Assembly: GCA_024509875.1 (NCBI GenBank)
Contig: JAMPIV010013724.1
Location: forward strand, 302,211 to 366,210
Direction of reading: 5' to 3'
Length of the DNA: 64,000 bases
From: Oreohelix idahoensis
Taxonomy: Eukaryota; Mollusca; Gastropoda; Stylommatophora; Oreohelicidae
Shown here: positions 1 through 10,240 of the stretch, one piece after another
Position numbering within the stretch: position 1 is the stretch's first letter
Layout of the letters: the number at the start of each line of letters is the position of its first letter
Program-made: the position numbers and the translations under genes
The notes under the pieces: generated by a model
Told to the model about the DNA's origin: nothing
The model's database searches: none
What the model saw: only the letters and a program-made list of their open reading frames with translations

Positions 1-1119
1 CTGGCACAAATTCCCATCTGCTTATGTTCCAGGCAAAAATATGAGCTGGCTTCAACGCACTGTTGCTTTATCAAGCTTATTTGAACTAGTGGTCTCGAAC
101 TAACGCTCCTAAGTGATTATATCAGCGAGTCTGGCCAATGGAGCCACGTTTCGACAAGTGTTTGAAAAAATTTTACCTTCCTACGTCTCCCCTAACAACC
201 AAGGATAGCATTTATAGTCCGACCAATCGTGTTTAGCCTTACATATCATTCCAGCCAATCAGTTCAAATGTAACTTGTGGCCCATTTCCCGTACAATGGT
301 GGTTTAAAAAATCTACCACTGAGCGATTCTGATTTTGGGTGTTGTCTGACAGCACCATCATTTTATTTTGGCTATAACTTGTTAATTCCTAGACTATTTG
401 CGTAACGTTTTACATATTCTTTGTCAGCAAGCCCTAAGGAACCCAAATATACAAATTTAAAAGAGCTAAGTGGCTGCGTTCAAAATATGCAATTTCTTCT
501 ACCTCCTGTTTCGAAGATGTGCTGTCTGGGTACTGTAATGTTTTCAAACGTAAACCCATCTAATGTTATCTTTTCTAATAAGCGTTTTTTCAAGATTTTA
601 AAACCTAACTCTGGGAAGGTTAGTGTTTTTATCACTGTCCGTCTGAAAAAAAAAGTTAGTGCATGTGGCCTTACACGCGTGATAGTAGTAATTGTGTATC
701 GCGCGACGCGTGTTGGGGGTGGCATTAATAGCGAGACACGTGTTTCGTGTTGCATGCGTTCGGCTTTATGCCTCTCCCTTCTCTCTATTTGAGTCCATCG
801 GTTCGTTCGTTTTTGTAACGTAGTATAATTAATGTTAGGCTTAATTTAGGTCATTACGCAGTGTGCCTCTCAATGTTTTTCTTAGAAATGCAATACCCGT
901 TTTAATGTGTTGTGGAAACGCTTGTATTTATGCAGTGGCTTATATTTAACGTGGAAACGTTACAATTTTGCAGACGAAGCATAAAACAAAGGGGATTTCG
1001 AGTACTGTCATTGTGACAGCACTGTTCTTTACCATTCTTCTTCCTTTTATTAGAATTTATTTGTTAGGCTTTATATTTACCTGATAATTTATATATGTGG
1101 ATTAGAATATTTCACGACA
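1..1119 (-). repeat. 3' LTR of element A, truncated by window edge
   Basis: Positions 187-1119 repeat at about 6295-7224 with only a few substitutions and homopolymer changes, and in diverged form at 61800-62722. On the minus strand the LTR opens with TGTCGTGAAAT at 1119. Positions 1-186 have a counterpart in the right-hand A copy (about 61600-61800) but are largely missing from the 5' LTR of this element, which points to a deletion of roughly 130 bp there. Short ORFs inside the LTR (for example 421-792) are not conserved and are not treated as genes. Confidence 0.88.
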
Positions 1120-1130
1120 CCTCCCCTCTT
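1120..1130 (-). promoter_or_regulatory. Polypurine tract of element A
   Basis: On the minus strand the sequence AAGAGGGGAGG lies directly before the LTR start TGTCGTG. This is the standard position of the plus-strand DNA primer. The same tract, slightly altered, precedes the LTR at 62723-62736. Confidence 0.8.
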
Positions 1131-1528
1131 AAAACAGACATCCCATGTCAGTCCTTTATTCTATATACACATAGATAAATGTAAGTCAACTTGACTTTAC
1201 TCTGCTGTGGTGCTATCATGGTTTTATGTAGTTGGGTCCATTCAGAGTAGGCACTACTCATGAAATCTGCCTCAGACTTCTACAACCAATAATATATTTC
1301 GGTTATGTTACTGAACAGCCGCAAGTGTGAGTGCTTGTCTTAATGCTGCTTCGCAACCCGTATTCACCATTTCTCTTCTCTGAGTCTGCGCAATGACATG
1401 TCCAGAGAACATTATATTTCCCTCAAAATGTACGTTATGAGGAGATAACATATACCTGGTGATAGCAGAGTTTTCGTAGTGGATCCCATAATCTTCTTAT
1501 TATCCTGTATGAAACATTCGGAATATCC

Positions 1529-2378
1529 TCAATCAAAGAGGCAACTCAGGGATTCATTACGTTCCTCCGAAATGTTTACATCCAACAATTTTCTCATCAT
1601 TCTAGAGAAGACACTAGGCGCATTCTTCAATCCAAATGGCAATCTATTAAACTCATAGTGTCCTTCTGAGGTACTAAAAGCTAGGTATGGTCTAACCTCA
1701 GGCTTTACTGGAATCTGATAGTATCCTTTACTCAGATCCACTTTTGAGAAATATTTAGCTTTATTTAGTCTGGCAAAACAGCTGATTTGTATCCGGCAAT
1801 GGATCCACCTGTCCTTCTGTAATAGCATTCAGTCTCCTGTAATCTATACAGAGTCTATGTTCTCCAGAGGGCTTCCTTAAGAGTACAACACCGGAACTAT
1901 ACGAAGATTCACTGTGCGAAATAATTCCTTCCTTCAACAGATAGTCTATCTCTTCCTTCAAAGCTTTCTCCTTAGCAAACGGAATCGAATATGGTTTCAT
2001 ACAGACAGGTGTGGGGTCTATCAGTTTCATATCATATTCCAATAGGTTTGTATGCCCTGGTCGGTCTGTTAACACCTCTGCATGATTATTTAGAACCTGT
2101 TGCACTCTCTCTTTCTGAGTTTTCGTTAAATGTGTACTGATTTTCACCTGTGCTGCTGTCTCACAGGGGTGTAATGGATATTCAAATGATGAAAGTGGTT
2201 CCTTTTTTTCATCTCCATGGCGATGGACAAGGTCAACAAGTGTGTCTCTTCCTGATGTTCTCTTTCCAAATATTTTCTTCAGGAGATTCACATGATAGAT
2301 TTTTTCTTTCCCCTTCTTATCTATCTTATAATTTGTTCTAGACACCTTCTCTAGAAAACTGTATATGGACCCTGCCAT
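1529..2378 (-). pseudogene. Element A reverse transcriptase, N-terminal half only
   Basis: Two overlapping minus-strand frames (1761-2378 and 1529-1828) encode the first half of a Ty3/gypsy RT. Visible pieces include a VLTDRPGHTN-type lead-in, the SSYSSGVVLLRKPSG and LCIDYRRLNA blocks, the SKVDLSKGYYQIPV box with the first catalytic Asp, and the FNRLPFGLKNAPSVFSRMM block. A frame break separates the two parts near 1800. Reading stops just after RKLLDVN, before the Y/FMDD box, and there is no RNase H. The second A copy shows the same endpoint near 63240. The first codons match the tail of the integrase C-terminal region, so integrase came before RT, as in element B. Confidence 0.85.
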
Positions 2379-2640
2379 CCAATTTGTAACTTATTCTGAC
2401 TCCCGGGCAAAAGAAGCAGTACTTTCTCTCCCACAGCCAAATTTCTGTCTTTCGCCTTCCTGTTATAATAGGCAGCATGTTTCTTCCTGGCTTGTTTCAA
2501 ATTTTCATTGGCAAGTTTCCAGCCAGTTTTTAAACGAGTGGTCAGCTCATTCACATATTGGTATGAAGATGTAATGTTTTCCTCTGCCTTTTCATCAGTC
2601 CACGTTCTTAACAAAGCTACATATGGACCTTTAATTTTGT
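2351..2640 (-). pseudogene. Element A integrase C-terminal region with GPY/F module
   Basis: The minus-strand frame at 2351-2614, extended upstream to about 2640, aligns by eye with the end of the element B integrase. It begins with a KIKGP motif, continues through a long helical stretch (YQYVNELTTRLKTGW), then VGEKVLLLLP and IGWQGPYTV, the GPY/F module. A frameshift near 2360 leads into the RT frame. Integrase C-terminal sequence directly followed by RT is the key evidence for the unusual domain order in this copy. Confidence 0.8.
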
Positions 2641-3064
2641 GGACCTATTTGTCCATGCACCGGTATGGTCTCTTCCACTCGAAGCTTTATAGTGATGATT
2701 TTTCCTCCCAGAATTATCATTCACAAAACGACCGCTACCAATTTTTCTTTTGGGGCTTTCTCCCCACTTAAAATTCTTGATGAGAGATTTCCTCTCTACA
2801 TCCTCTTCCTCCAGTTTGTTTAAGTCCGATTGAGGGATTTTCGGCTTATCCTGGGGTAAGACATCTGTTTGTACTCTCCGCATAGTGGCCATTGTAAAAC
2901 AGTTAAGTGAAGCTTGTCCGTGAAAAGGGGCTTCCCATTCCATTTGGTCCACTTTATCAAATTATTTTTCTTTTTATTATCAGGCCTAATTTTGCCCCGT
3001 GGCGTGTCCAGGTCCTGATCAATGTTCCCACTTGTGGGTGTTCCCTCATGTGCTATGCTACACC
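2641..3064 (-). other. Unassigned segment in place of the integrase catalytic core
   Basis: Between the integrase zinc-binding part and its C-terminal part, element B has about 178 residues carrying the D,D-35-E core. Here there are about 420 bases in which no frame shows the AVDIIGP, TDNG or ERFNG motifs. Overlapping minus-strand frames (2617-2952, 2820-3170) give hydrophilic, Lys- and Glu-rich sequence that I do not recognise. The second A copy also lacks the core but carries a different-looking segment. It could be an acquired insert or a badly scrambled remnant. Confidence 0.5.
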
Positions 3065-3470
3065 TTTCTACAAAATTCTCAATGTCCCATCTTGCCTTGG
3101 GCCAATAATAATTGTGAGCCACCTTTTGAATGATGGTACCTATCTTCTCATGGTCCCCATCTGGTTTCACATGTAGGCTCCTTATTAAGTCTGCCCTATA
3201 TCTTTTAGGAAGTACCAGCTGTCCCTGACCTTTGGATCTAGCTCCAGTCTTCTATACATCAACTTGTTTTTCATGTAAAAATCTCCCTTGCCTGGAGTTG
3301 TATGACAAGTTGACAATTTCCTGAAACAAGGCTTGAGTGTTTTATCCCCAGCCTGTGCCTTCCTCATCTCTTCTGGAGTGGTATCCAACATAATATCCTC
3401 CTCCTGTCTTGAGGTCGACCTGACCTGAAGGGTTGCCATATACACAGGTTTCCTTCTGCAACGGTCAGTG
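3065..3470 (-). pseudogene. Element A integrase zinc-binding (HHCC) region, broken
   Basis: Across two minus-strand frames (3185-3631 and 2820-3170) the sequence matches the linker and zinc-binding region of the element B integrase. A PCF.KL block and an LMYRR block are followed by a His-x6-His pair (HVKPDGDH) and NYYWPKARWDIENFVERC. The second cysteine of the expected C-x2-C is missing. The Gag zinc knuckle runs almost directly into this region, with no DTG aspartic-protease motif between them, so the protease has been deleted. Confidence 0.72.
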
Positions 3471-4619
3471 TCATGATTGTCCATCTGACAATTTTTTACA
3501 CCACCTTTTTCCTTGGTTGAAAGATTTTCTTTCATCATATTTCCTTTCATCGAATTGTGGGAATTTATTTTTATTTTCATACCGTGGCCTATCAAATTGG
3601 TGCTTACCTTTGTTTTGATCCCTAGGATCAAATTTATTAAAGTTCTGTGGTGCCCTAAAGTTATCCACTTGTTTCTTTTTATTACCTGTTACCTCTGCTT
3701 GAGCTGCTTGATACCTTTCAGCAACATTTAGCAACTCACCCAGCCTCTCTGCACCTTGTTCCATGAGAAACTTTCTCAGGTCTGGAGCCATGGACTCTCT
3801 TAGTTGCTCTATAAGGACCATTTCCTTAAGATCTTGGGTTTTCCCCAGAGAAGTCCATTTCTCCAAGTATGTCTCTATTCGTGCAGAGAACTGGTGATAG
3901 GTTTCACCTGACAGTAGTTTAGCATTCCTAAATTTTTTCCTATACAATTCTGCATTCTTTTCATATCTTAACAAAAGAGCCTGCTTTAGCATGTCATAAT
4001 TTTCCTGATCACCTCTGCTCATTTTTGCAAAAACTTCATAAGCTGCCCCACGAAGTCCTTGAGATAACTTTAAGCTCCACCTTTCTCTCTCTAACCCATA
4101 CGTGGTAGCTAATAGTTCATACCTATTTAGATAGCTCTCTATATCATCGTCTTTCTCAACAAAATGATCTAAATGAAAATTCATAGCTGAGGTTGAGGCT
4201 CCTTGGCTAGCAGTGGCATCAGAGGCAAAGGGACTGGCACCATTTTCAGGAGCATGGCCCTGAAACTCAAACTCACTTAGTCGTAACTCATGTTCCCTTT
4301 GTAATCTTTTATCTTCTGCTTCCCTTCCTGCAGCTAATTTTCTTTCTTCTGCTTCCCTTTCTGCAGCTAATTTCTTGTCTTCTCTTTCTGCAGTCAATCT
4401 TCTTTCTTCTGCTTCCAATTTCTTAGCCTCAGCCTCAATCTGCAACCTCTTAATTTCTTTTTCAGCCTCTAACTTTCTTTCGGCTTCAAACCTTCTTTCT
4501 TCGCGTTCAATAAATTTGTCACATTCCGTAGTGACATAGGCAACCATAACTTGCCCATCTAATCCTAACTCTTTTGCAGTCTGAACAGCAGCAGATCGAA
4601 ATTTGGCCAGGTCCGCCAT
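3471..4619 (-). CDS. gag: Element A Gag polyprotein with SCAN-like capsid region
   Basis: Structural polyprotein that would assemble the cytoplasmic retrotransposon particle. The 382-codon ORF is open. Residues 1-33 are a short head; about 34-118 form a highly charged Glu/Lys/Arg-rich helix that should be a coiled coil; about 148-306 resemble a retrotransposon capsid (SYLNRYELLATTYGLERERW onward). The stretch about 219-305, with EMVLIEQLRESMAPDLRKFL and GELLNVAERY, resembles the SCAN domain, which is known to derive from Gmr1-type Gag. A basic, Asn/Lys/Arg-rich tail follows. The ORF ends at RWCKK, where a frame change near 3500 splits a zinc knuckle: the other frame shows C-x4-H-x4-C, completing C-x2-C-x4-H-x4-C. 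The Met at 4619 is the first in frame, about 200 bases after the LTR. Confidence 0.88.
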   Translation of the reverse strand: MADLAKFRSAAVQTAKELGLDGQVMVAYVTTECDKFIEREERRFEAERKLEAEKEIKRLQIEAEAKKLEAEERRLTAEREDKKLAAEREAEERKLAAGREAEDKRLQREHELRLSEFEFQGHAPENGASPFASDATASQGASTSAMNFHLDHFVEKDDDIESYLNRYELLATTYGLERERWSLKLSQGLRGAAYEVFAKMSRGDQENYDMLKQALLLRYEKNAELYRKKFRNAKLLSGETYHQFSARIETYLEKWTSLGKTQDLKEMVLIEQLRESMAPDLRKFLMEQGAERLGELLNVAERYQAAQAEVTGNKKKQVDNFRAPQNFNKFDPRDQNKGKHQFDRPRYENKNKFPQFDERKYDERKSFNQGKRWCKKLSDGQS

Positions 4620-4802
4620 TGTCTATCAGGTAAATTTATACAATGTCTAACCAACAATTCAATCTCTAAATATATATCTAATGGACAACACAGGCACCGA
4701 GAGCTCAACCTTATTTAATTCCACCCAAGGATACCTTTTAATTCTTATATTCCCTGAAGTGAATTACCCCCAATATTTTTAATAGGTAAAGATTCAAAAT
4801 CC

Positions 4803-4820
4803 CAAGAGCGAGACCCCAAT
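4803..4820 (-). promoter_or_regulatory. Candidate tRNA primer-binding site of element A
   Basis: On the minus strand TGGGGTCTCGCTCTTGGG starts three bases after the LTR end ...CACCACA. It resembles the TGGGGGCTCG type of primer-binding site complementary to tRNA-Pro, but with mismatches. The site occupies the same place as the better one in element B. The tRNA assignment is inference. Confidence 0.5.
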
Positions 4821-4823
4821 ATA

Positions 4824-7224
4824 TGTGGTGAAGTGGGATGTTATAAATATTTATAGGGGGACTTAGTGTACTGACTGAGATCAGCTGTGAAGGTATATAT
4901 ATATATCTAATAAGAGTAGTGTATTATATATAACCTTACTTGCTGCCACATATATATATATATATATCTCAGTGTGGTGAAGTGGGATGTTATAAATATT
5001 TATAGGGAACTTAGTGTACTGACTGAGATCAGCTGTGAAGGTATATATATCTAATAAGAGTAGTGTATTATATATAACCTTACTTGCTGCCACATATGTA
5101 TACCTCAGTCAGAATTATTCTGGAATAGTGTGATGACTACGTTGTATGTCTAGGGTATGTGTATGGTGAAGTGTAAGTCATAACAACAACAGACAGATAA
5201 ACAATTTAATTTATTCCACCACACTTGACAACACTGTGACACTCACATACATAAAACACTCTACAAGGATATCTTAAAGGAGTCACTGATAACTTTTCAA
5301 ATAACAATATGTATTCATTGCTGTCATGAATGAATATGTGTCCTGATTCAAATACAAAGGGAACCAGGAATCACAATCAATTTTAATTACAAGTTATATG
5401 TACAGAATTTATCAATATGAATATTGTAGTGACATATATTATTAAAAGTATCCTATGTGTGTCAGTTGTGTAGTAGTAATATGAGGTAATACTGGTTTTG
5501 TTTTGTTCAAGCTCTGTTGGTATTTTGTCATCATGACTTCAATAGTTTGTCTTTATTGGAACTAGTATTGGAGATGTTCTCAGTTCCTGATATTAAAACA
5601 ATTTAATTCCCCTCTTAATGTTATTTTTACAAGGTCATTTTAAGATGGGGGTACATAATGTTGAGCTCAGCTGGCCACATCAGCTTATCTTGCGTGATGG
5701 CGGCAGGAAAAGACTCCTCTGCTCGATTTCTCCCCTGGGCTCTGGAGACACCTCACTGATAGCTAAATGGACCAAGGAGTATGCTGTCCGACTCTGGATT
5801 CAGCAAAGCTCTGACCAGGTGCTGCTCAATACCATCAAGACCACGGTCCCCATCAATTCATGGAAGGATAAACACATGATACTGTCATAACTATCAATGA
5901 TAATTCTATTTCACATGAGCACAATACATCCCACAAAATCATTGAGTTCTCAGCTAACTTTTCAAGCGTTATCTTGCTTAGCTTCATCTGAAATACTTTA
6001 TACCAGTATTTCCCTCCCTAATGGTTACTACGCCTCTGCAATTCCAGCATTATTTCTTTCTAGTCAAGCATCTAGGTGTCAGTGTACTGTTTGGCCATTC
6101 CATGTTTAACAATTAAATTCCGTTTAACTTCCTATAACATCAGTTTGCTACTGACTCATATCAAGGCTGGAGTCTGGCCAATGGATGCCCACACAATTAT
6201 GGAAATACAACACGACAAGTTGACTAGCAATGAATTCTGGCACAAAATATGGCACAAAATTCCCATTTTACCTTCTATAAATGTATGAAGTGGCTTCCCC
6301 TAACAACCAAGGATAGCATTTATAGCCCGACTAATCGTGTTTAGCCTTACATATCATTCCAGCCAATCAGTTCAAATGTAACTTGTGGCCCATTTCCCGT
6401 ACAATGGTGGTTTAAAAAATCTACCACTGAGCGATTCTGATTTTGGGTGTTGTCTGACAGCACCATCATTTTATTTTGGCTATAACTTGTTAATTCCTAG
6501 ACTATTTGCGTAACGTTTTACATATTCTTTGTCAGCAAGCCCTAAGGAACCCAAATATACAAATTTAAAAGAGCTAAGTGGCTGCGTTCAAAATATGCAA
6601 TTTCTTCTACCTCCTGTTTCGAAGATGTGCTGTCTGGGTACTGTAATGTTTTCAAACGTAAACCCATCTAATGTTATCTTTTCTAATAAGCGTTTTTCAA
6701 GATTTTAAAACCTAACTCTGGGAAGGTTAGTGTTTTTATCACTGTCCGTCTGAAAAAAAGTTAGTGCATGTGGCCTTACACGCGTGATAGTAGTAATTGT
6801 GTATCGCGCGACGCGTGTTGGGGGTGGCATTAATAGCGAGACACGTGTTTCGTGTTGCATGCGTTCGGCTTTATGCCTCTCCCTTCTCTCTATTTGAGTC
6901 CATCGGTTCGTTCGTTTTTGTAACGTAGTATAATTAATGTTAGGCTTAATTTAGGTCATTACGCAGTGTGCCTCTCAATGTTTTTCTTAGAAATGCAATA
7001 CCCGTTTTAATGTGTTGTGGAAACGCTTGTATTTATGCAGTGGCTTATATTTAACGTGGAAACGTTACAATTTTGCAGACGAAGCATAAAACAAAGGGGA
7101 TTTCGAGTACTGTCATTGTGACAGCACTGTTCTTTACCATTCTTCTTCCTTTTATTAGAATTTATTTGTTAGGCTTTATATTTACCTGATAATTTATATA
7201 TGTGGATTAGAATATTTCACGACA
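4824..7224 (-). repeat. 5' LTR of element A
   Basis: A 2.4-kb LTR, beginning TGTCGTGAAAT at 7224 and ending ...CACCACA at 4824 on the minus strand. The same unit occurs at 60309-62722, which fixes both ends. No conserved protein is seen in it. Near 6265 it lacks about 130 bases present in the other two LTR copies. The transcription start of the element should lie here, but I cannot place a promoter confidently. Confidence 0.82.
4825..5122 (-). repeat. 149-bp tandem duplication at the inner LTR end
   Basis: The stretch starting GTGGTGAAGTGGGATG at 4825 recurs at 4974 with the same following sequence (CTTAGTGTACTGACTGAG, then TA-rich, then TTGCTGCCACATAT). The unit is 149 bp and includes the LTR terminus beside the primer-binding site. 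The other A LTR (60309) has a single copy. Confidence 0.85.
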
Positions 7225-8935
7225 GTTACAAATCTTAGGTATGGGTGGTAGAAAAAAATCCTGTTATTCCCAATTGTTCTTCCCTTTACTAAGCAAATGA
7301 AAAGGAAAGGGGGGGGGGGTAAACAGCGTTAACAAAATATCCCACTTAAAGGAACAATGCAGGGTATACAGAAAATGTATTACCCGGTAGGCAAGTTAAC
7401 AAATGGTTTTTCAAACAAAGTAAAATCTCCTGTCATTCATGCACGCGCGTGAGGATCCACACTCATATATTCACTCACACTTACCGATTGCAGCATCAGA
7501 CAATCCATAGAATTATATAAACAGAAATTACACTCTAGACATGTGAAACTGTCTAGTACTTCGATGTCCCGCCCTAGATGTAGCGAGGTTTGCTGATAGC
7601 AAATATTCCCACTTATCGCCGGACTTGAAGCCTAAGAGTTCTTGTGTTTTATTATATAAAAATGAGTCTATGGGATGGCACTGACACAGTTCGACACGGG
7701 GTGAAAATGAAGTGGTGGTAAATTTCCTTCAATGCATGATGATAGCAACTGTCCGGTAAAGTTTTTAGTCCAGTGAGGAAAAACTAGGCTCAGTCACAGT
7801 CAGGTAAATCGGTATTCTCTCACAGTAGAGCAGTAAATAAAATATCGCTACTGGCACTGTTCATCTTCCAGTTTAACTTACAGATTGAAATTAAATTTGA
7901 TGATTTATTAAAATGTTCTTGGGTAGGCTTTCTTTCATGTAATTATGATAGCTAGGTCGCATCGGACCGCCACAAGATTAAATTTAAAAAATGTTTCATC
8001 AATATGTCTGGAAGTTTAGAACCGAGTCTGAAACTCTCTGTATGATTTCTTTATGCTGGGATTGCAAAGGTGATCATTCTATAGAAAAAGATAGAAAACC
8101 CATGACAACATAATCATACCTCAAAAATCAAATCATATTCTAACGCGCGATAAATTTACCGTTAAGGCTATTATATACACTCGCGTATTTAATTATGTAT
8201 TTAAGAAAACACGTCACGAGTCTAATGGTTAAAATACACCTCCATATATATATAGGACTTAACTAAATTTATTAATTATAAATTCCTTCGCGACTTTAAA
8301 GTTACTTTAACATTAAAGCATCTGTTATTTTTGGAAATATTATAATAGATATATAATTAACTTTACCACTGGAACTTTTGGGATGAGTTTAATTTAATAA
8401 AAGTGAACCTAAAATGAAAGCACTAGACCCACTGATCACTTTAACAAATATATTATTACCGTGGCACAGAAAACAGAAATCACTCCTATGTAGCCACCGA
8501 TTCAGATGGAAATCTAGCAGAATTTCTACTATAGCTAATGAATCTTAAATCTCTGGCGACCGAATGATAACATGGCTTTCTACGTGGGTCTGTATATAGT
8601 CTAGACTGAAATGCAAGATTGGTGGGACAAGAGAAAATTGACACCTTTTTAGATCTCAGGAGACTTTTGGGGGATCTGACCACCAGACTAAAGAGAGAAG
8701 CCGTCCCCTGGTCTGACGTATCTCCGCTTCGCTGCTTTTGCGTCCGGGCTTTCCCCGTTCGCTCCCACTGCGATCGGTTTCGTGTTTAACACCGAGATGC
8801 GATAAATACCGGCAGGAAACTTGCGTTCGCTCGTTTCAGGGACCACTACTGCCTTTTGATAGCGCCGATAGTCTTTCCTGCGATCCCTCAAATCTGTTTG
8901 ATCGTGTGCCGCTACTTTCTGTTTGATTCTGGCAC
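7225..8935 (-). repeat. Diverged LTR of family B, disrupted by element A
   Basis: Reverse complement of this stretch follows the element B LTR from about 40600 to 42300. Landmarks include the GCTTAGTAAAGGGAAGAACA-type block (near 7275), CTTTAAGTGGGATA (near 7340), the TTTAAAGT..GCGAAGGAATTTATAATT block (near 8280) and GACTATCGGCGCTATCAAA (near 8865). Element A entered it at 7225, in a TTTGTAAC context. The LTR start is not recognisable beyond about 8935, and the rest should lie left of the window. Confidence 0.78.
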
Positions 8936-9318
8936 CGCCCCCACTGGCCCAAGTTAATGAAAATACTGCATATGATTGCTCAAGAGATGTCCGTGGGCGT
9001 GATTTAATCTCTCATTAAATCAATGCGATGACCAGAATGAACGGTAGATAAACTGTCCACATATTAATCAGCAAACGTGTTGACCATCTGTGTGGAACGG
9101 TTGCATAGCTAATGAGTCCAGGTGGAAAAAAAATCCCGTTTGACGAAAAGTTACCACAATATTCGGGGGCACTGATGTTATCCGAAGGGGTCGTTACAAA
9201 GGGTCGTACTATATCATCCAACACTTCAGGGTCATTCAGGGTCAGCTGAGTTCGTCTGTCACACATAGCCTTCGTTATATCCACACCATTATAGAGGACA
9301 CAAGCTGGAATTTGGTTG
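8936..9318. other. No gene seen
   Basis: Short unconnected ORFs only. It lies between the eroded start of the family B LTR and a LINE 3' end. I see no motif or repeat I can assign. Confidence 0.4.
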
Positions 9319-9545
9319 CTATGCTAAGAACCCCAGAAGGAAGGAGAAAAAGGGTCCACAAAACACAACCTGGTGGAGAACTGTGGATGCCGAGATACAC
9401 AGCATGAACCAAAGTTGGGGCACTGAAGGAAGGATGGTCACCGACTGAGCACAGTGGTGACAGTTTGTTGCTGCCTCACAAGTCGCCACTAGGCGAGATG
9501 GTCACTGATTGCTTTGTCAGTCAGCGGTAAAGGATCCAAGAAGTA
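9319..9545 (+). pseudogene. LINE 3' end, C-terminal fragment
   Basis: With frameshifts, the plus strand encodes the usual tail of an RTE/CR1-style ORF2: RTPEGRRKRGP, then TTWWRTVDAEIHSMNQSWGT, then an SLLLPHKSPLG-like end. A very similar nucleotide end (CGCCACTAGGCG followed by TGGTCACTGA) occurs at 23478-23500, so both belong to one LINE family. It is strongly 5'-truncated and not functional. Confidence 0.55.
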
Positions 9546-10049
9546 GGCAAGACGTAGATAGCCCTCATGTCGCCTTTTACGACACGCGTGGTTGGTCAGT
9601 TGATACTATTTTTCCCTCCCTCACTACTGGACACCATGCTCCATAGGGTGAATACATCACGTAACATTGTTTAATACACATATACAGTTTTAGAACTGTA
9701 GAAAATAAAACAGAAGCTATGACTGTGAGTAGTGACGATACTCCGCTCTTCGTCCGGTATAAGTACACTATAACACATTGACAATTTTCACCATCATTCC
9801 ATGAACAATAACATCTTACAGGCACATTTAACAAAATCACAGACACGCACGGTTTGTTAACAGCACGGCTTAGGTGCGCCTAATTATTGCCAGCACTATC
9901 ACTGGCTGTCATACGAGTTAGTAACAACAGTGCGCGAGCTTTGTAGTGTGCACTTGGTCCGCAGACCTAGCAGACCTGACGGATGACGGCTAGAAGCATG
10001 ACTTTGTCCACCACAGTTAACTCAGTAAACAATAAACATAAACATTTTA
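9546..10049. other. No gene seen
   Basis: Unassigned sequence. The minus-strand ORF at 9577-9846 has no recognisable domain. Confidence 0.4.
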
Positions 10050-10240
10050 GACTAACCCAGTAAATAATACAAATAAATGGGTGTTACAGACACTCGCAAG
10101 AAATAAAGAATTTGAAAACTAGACAACATACATGAAACAGAAGTGATAGGCTTACCGGGGAAACGAACTCAGGACCATCCGAATTATGCCATCGGCTCGC
10201 TACAGGAATGAATCGTGACCAGACTATCAACTCAGCACCA
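10050..10240 (-). repeat. tRNA-derived SINE-like repeat (family 1)
   Basis: On the minus strand a tRNA-like head (GTAGCGAGCCGATGGCATAA, then GAGTTCGTTTCCCCGG as a box-B-like element) is followed by a body ending TTCTTGCGAGTGTCTGTAAC. The same layout and body occur at 38665-38850. Two copies sharing a tRNA-like part and a non-tRNA body indicate a SINE family. Not a real tRNA gene: no cloverleaf can be completed. Confidence 0.6.

Larger units (their letters stand above)
1..7224 (-). mobile_element. LTR retrotransposon A (Gmr1-like Ty3/gypsy), left copy
   Basis: Read on the minus strand: 5' LTR at 4824-7224, primer-binding region, gag, a reduced pol, polypurine tract, and a 3' LTR from 1119 running off the left edge. 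The LTR stretches 187-1119 and about 6295-7224 are nearly identical, so the insertion is fairly young. The internal part is only about 3.7 kb, against 5.35 kb in element B at 40459-50665. Protease, integrase catalytic core, the RT half with the YMDD-type box and RNase H are all missing, so this copy cannot move by itself. It sits inside an old LTR of family B, whose sequence resumes at 7225. The matching duplication (candidate GTTAC at 7225-7229) lies outside the window. Confidence 0.88.

Noticed and set aside
421..792. 123-codon ORF in the element A LTR
   Set aside because: It lies within the LTR and a homopolymer change breaks it in the other copy near 6690.
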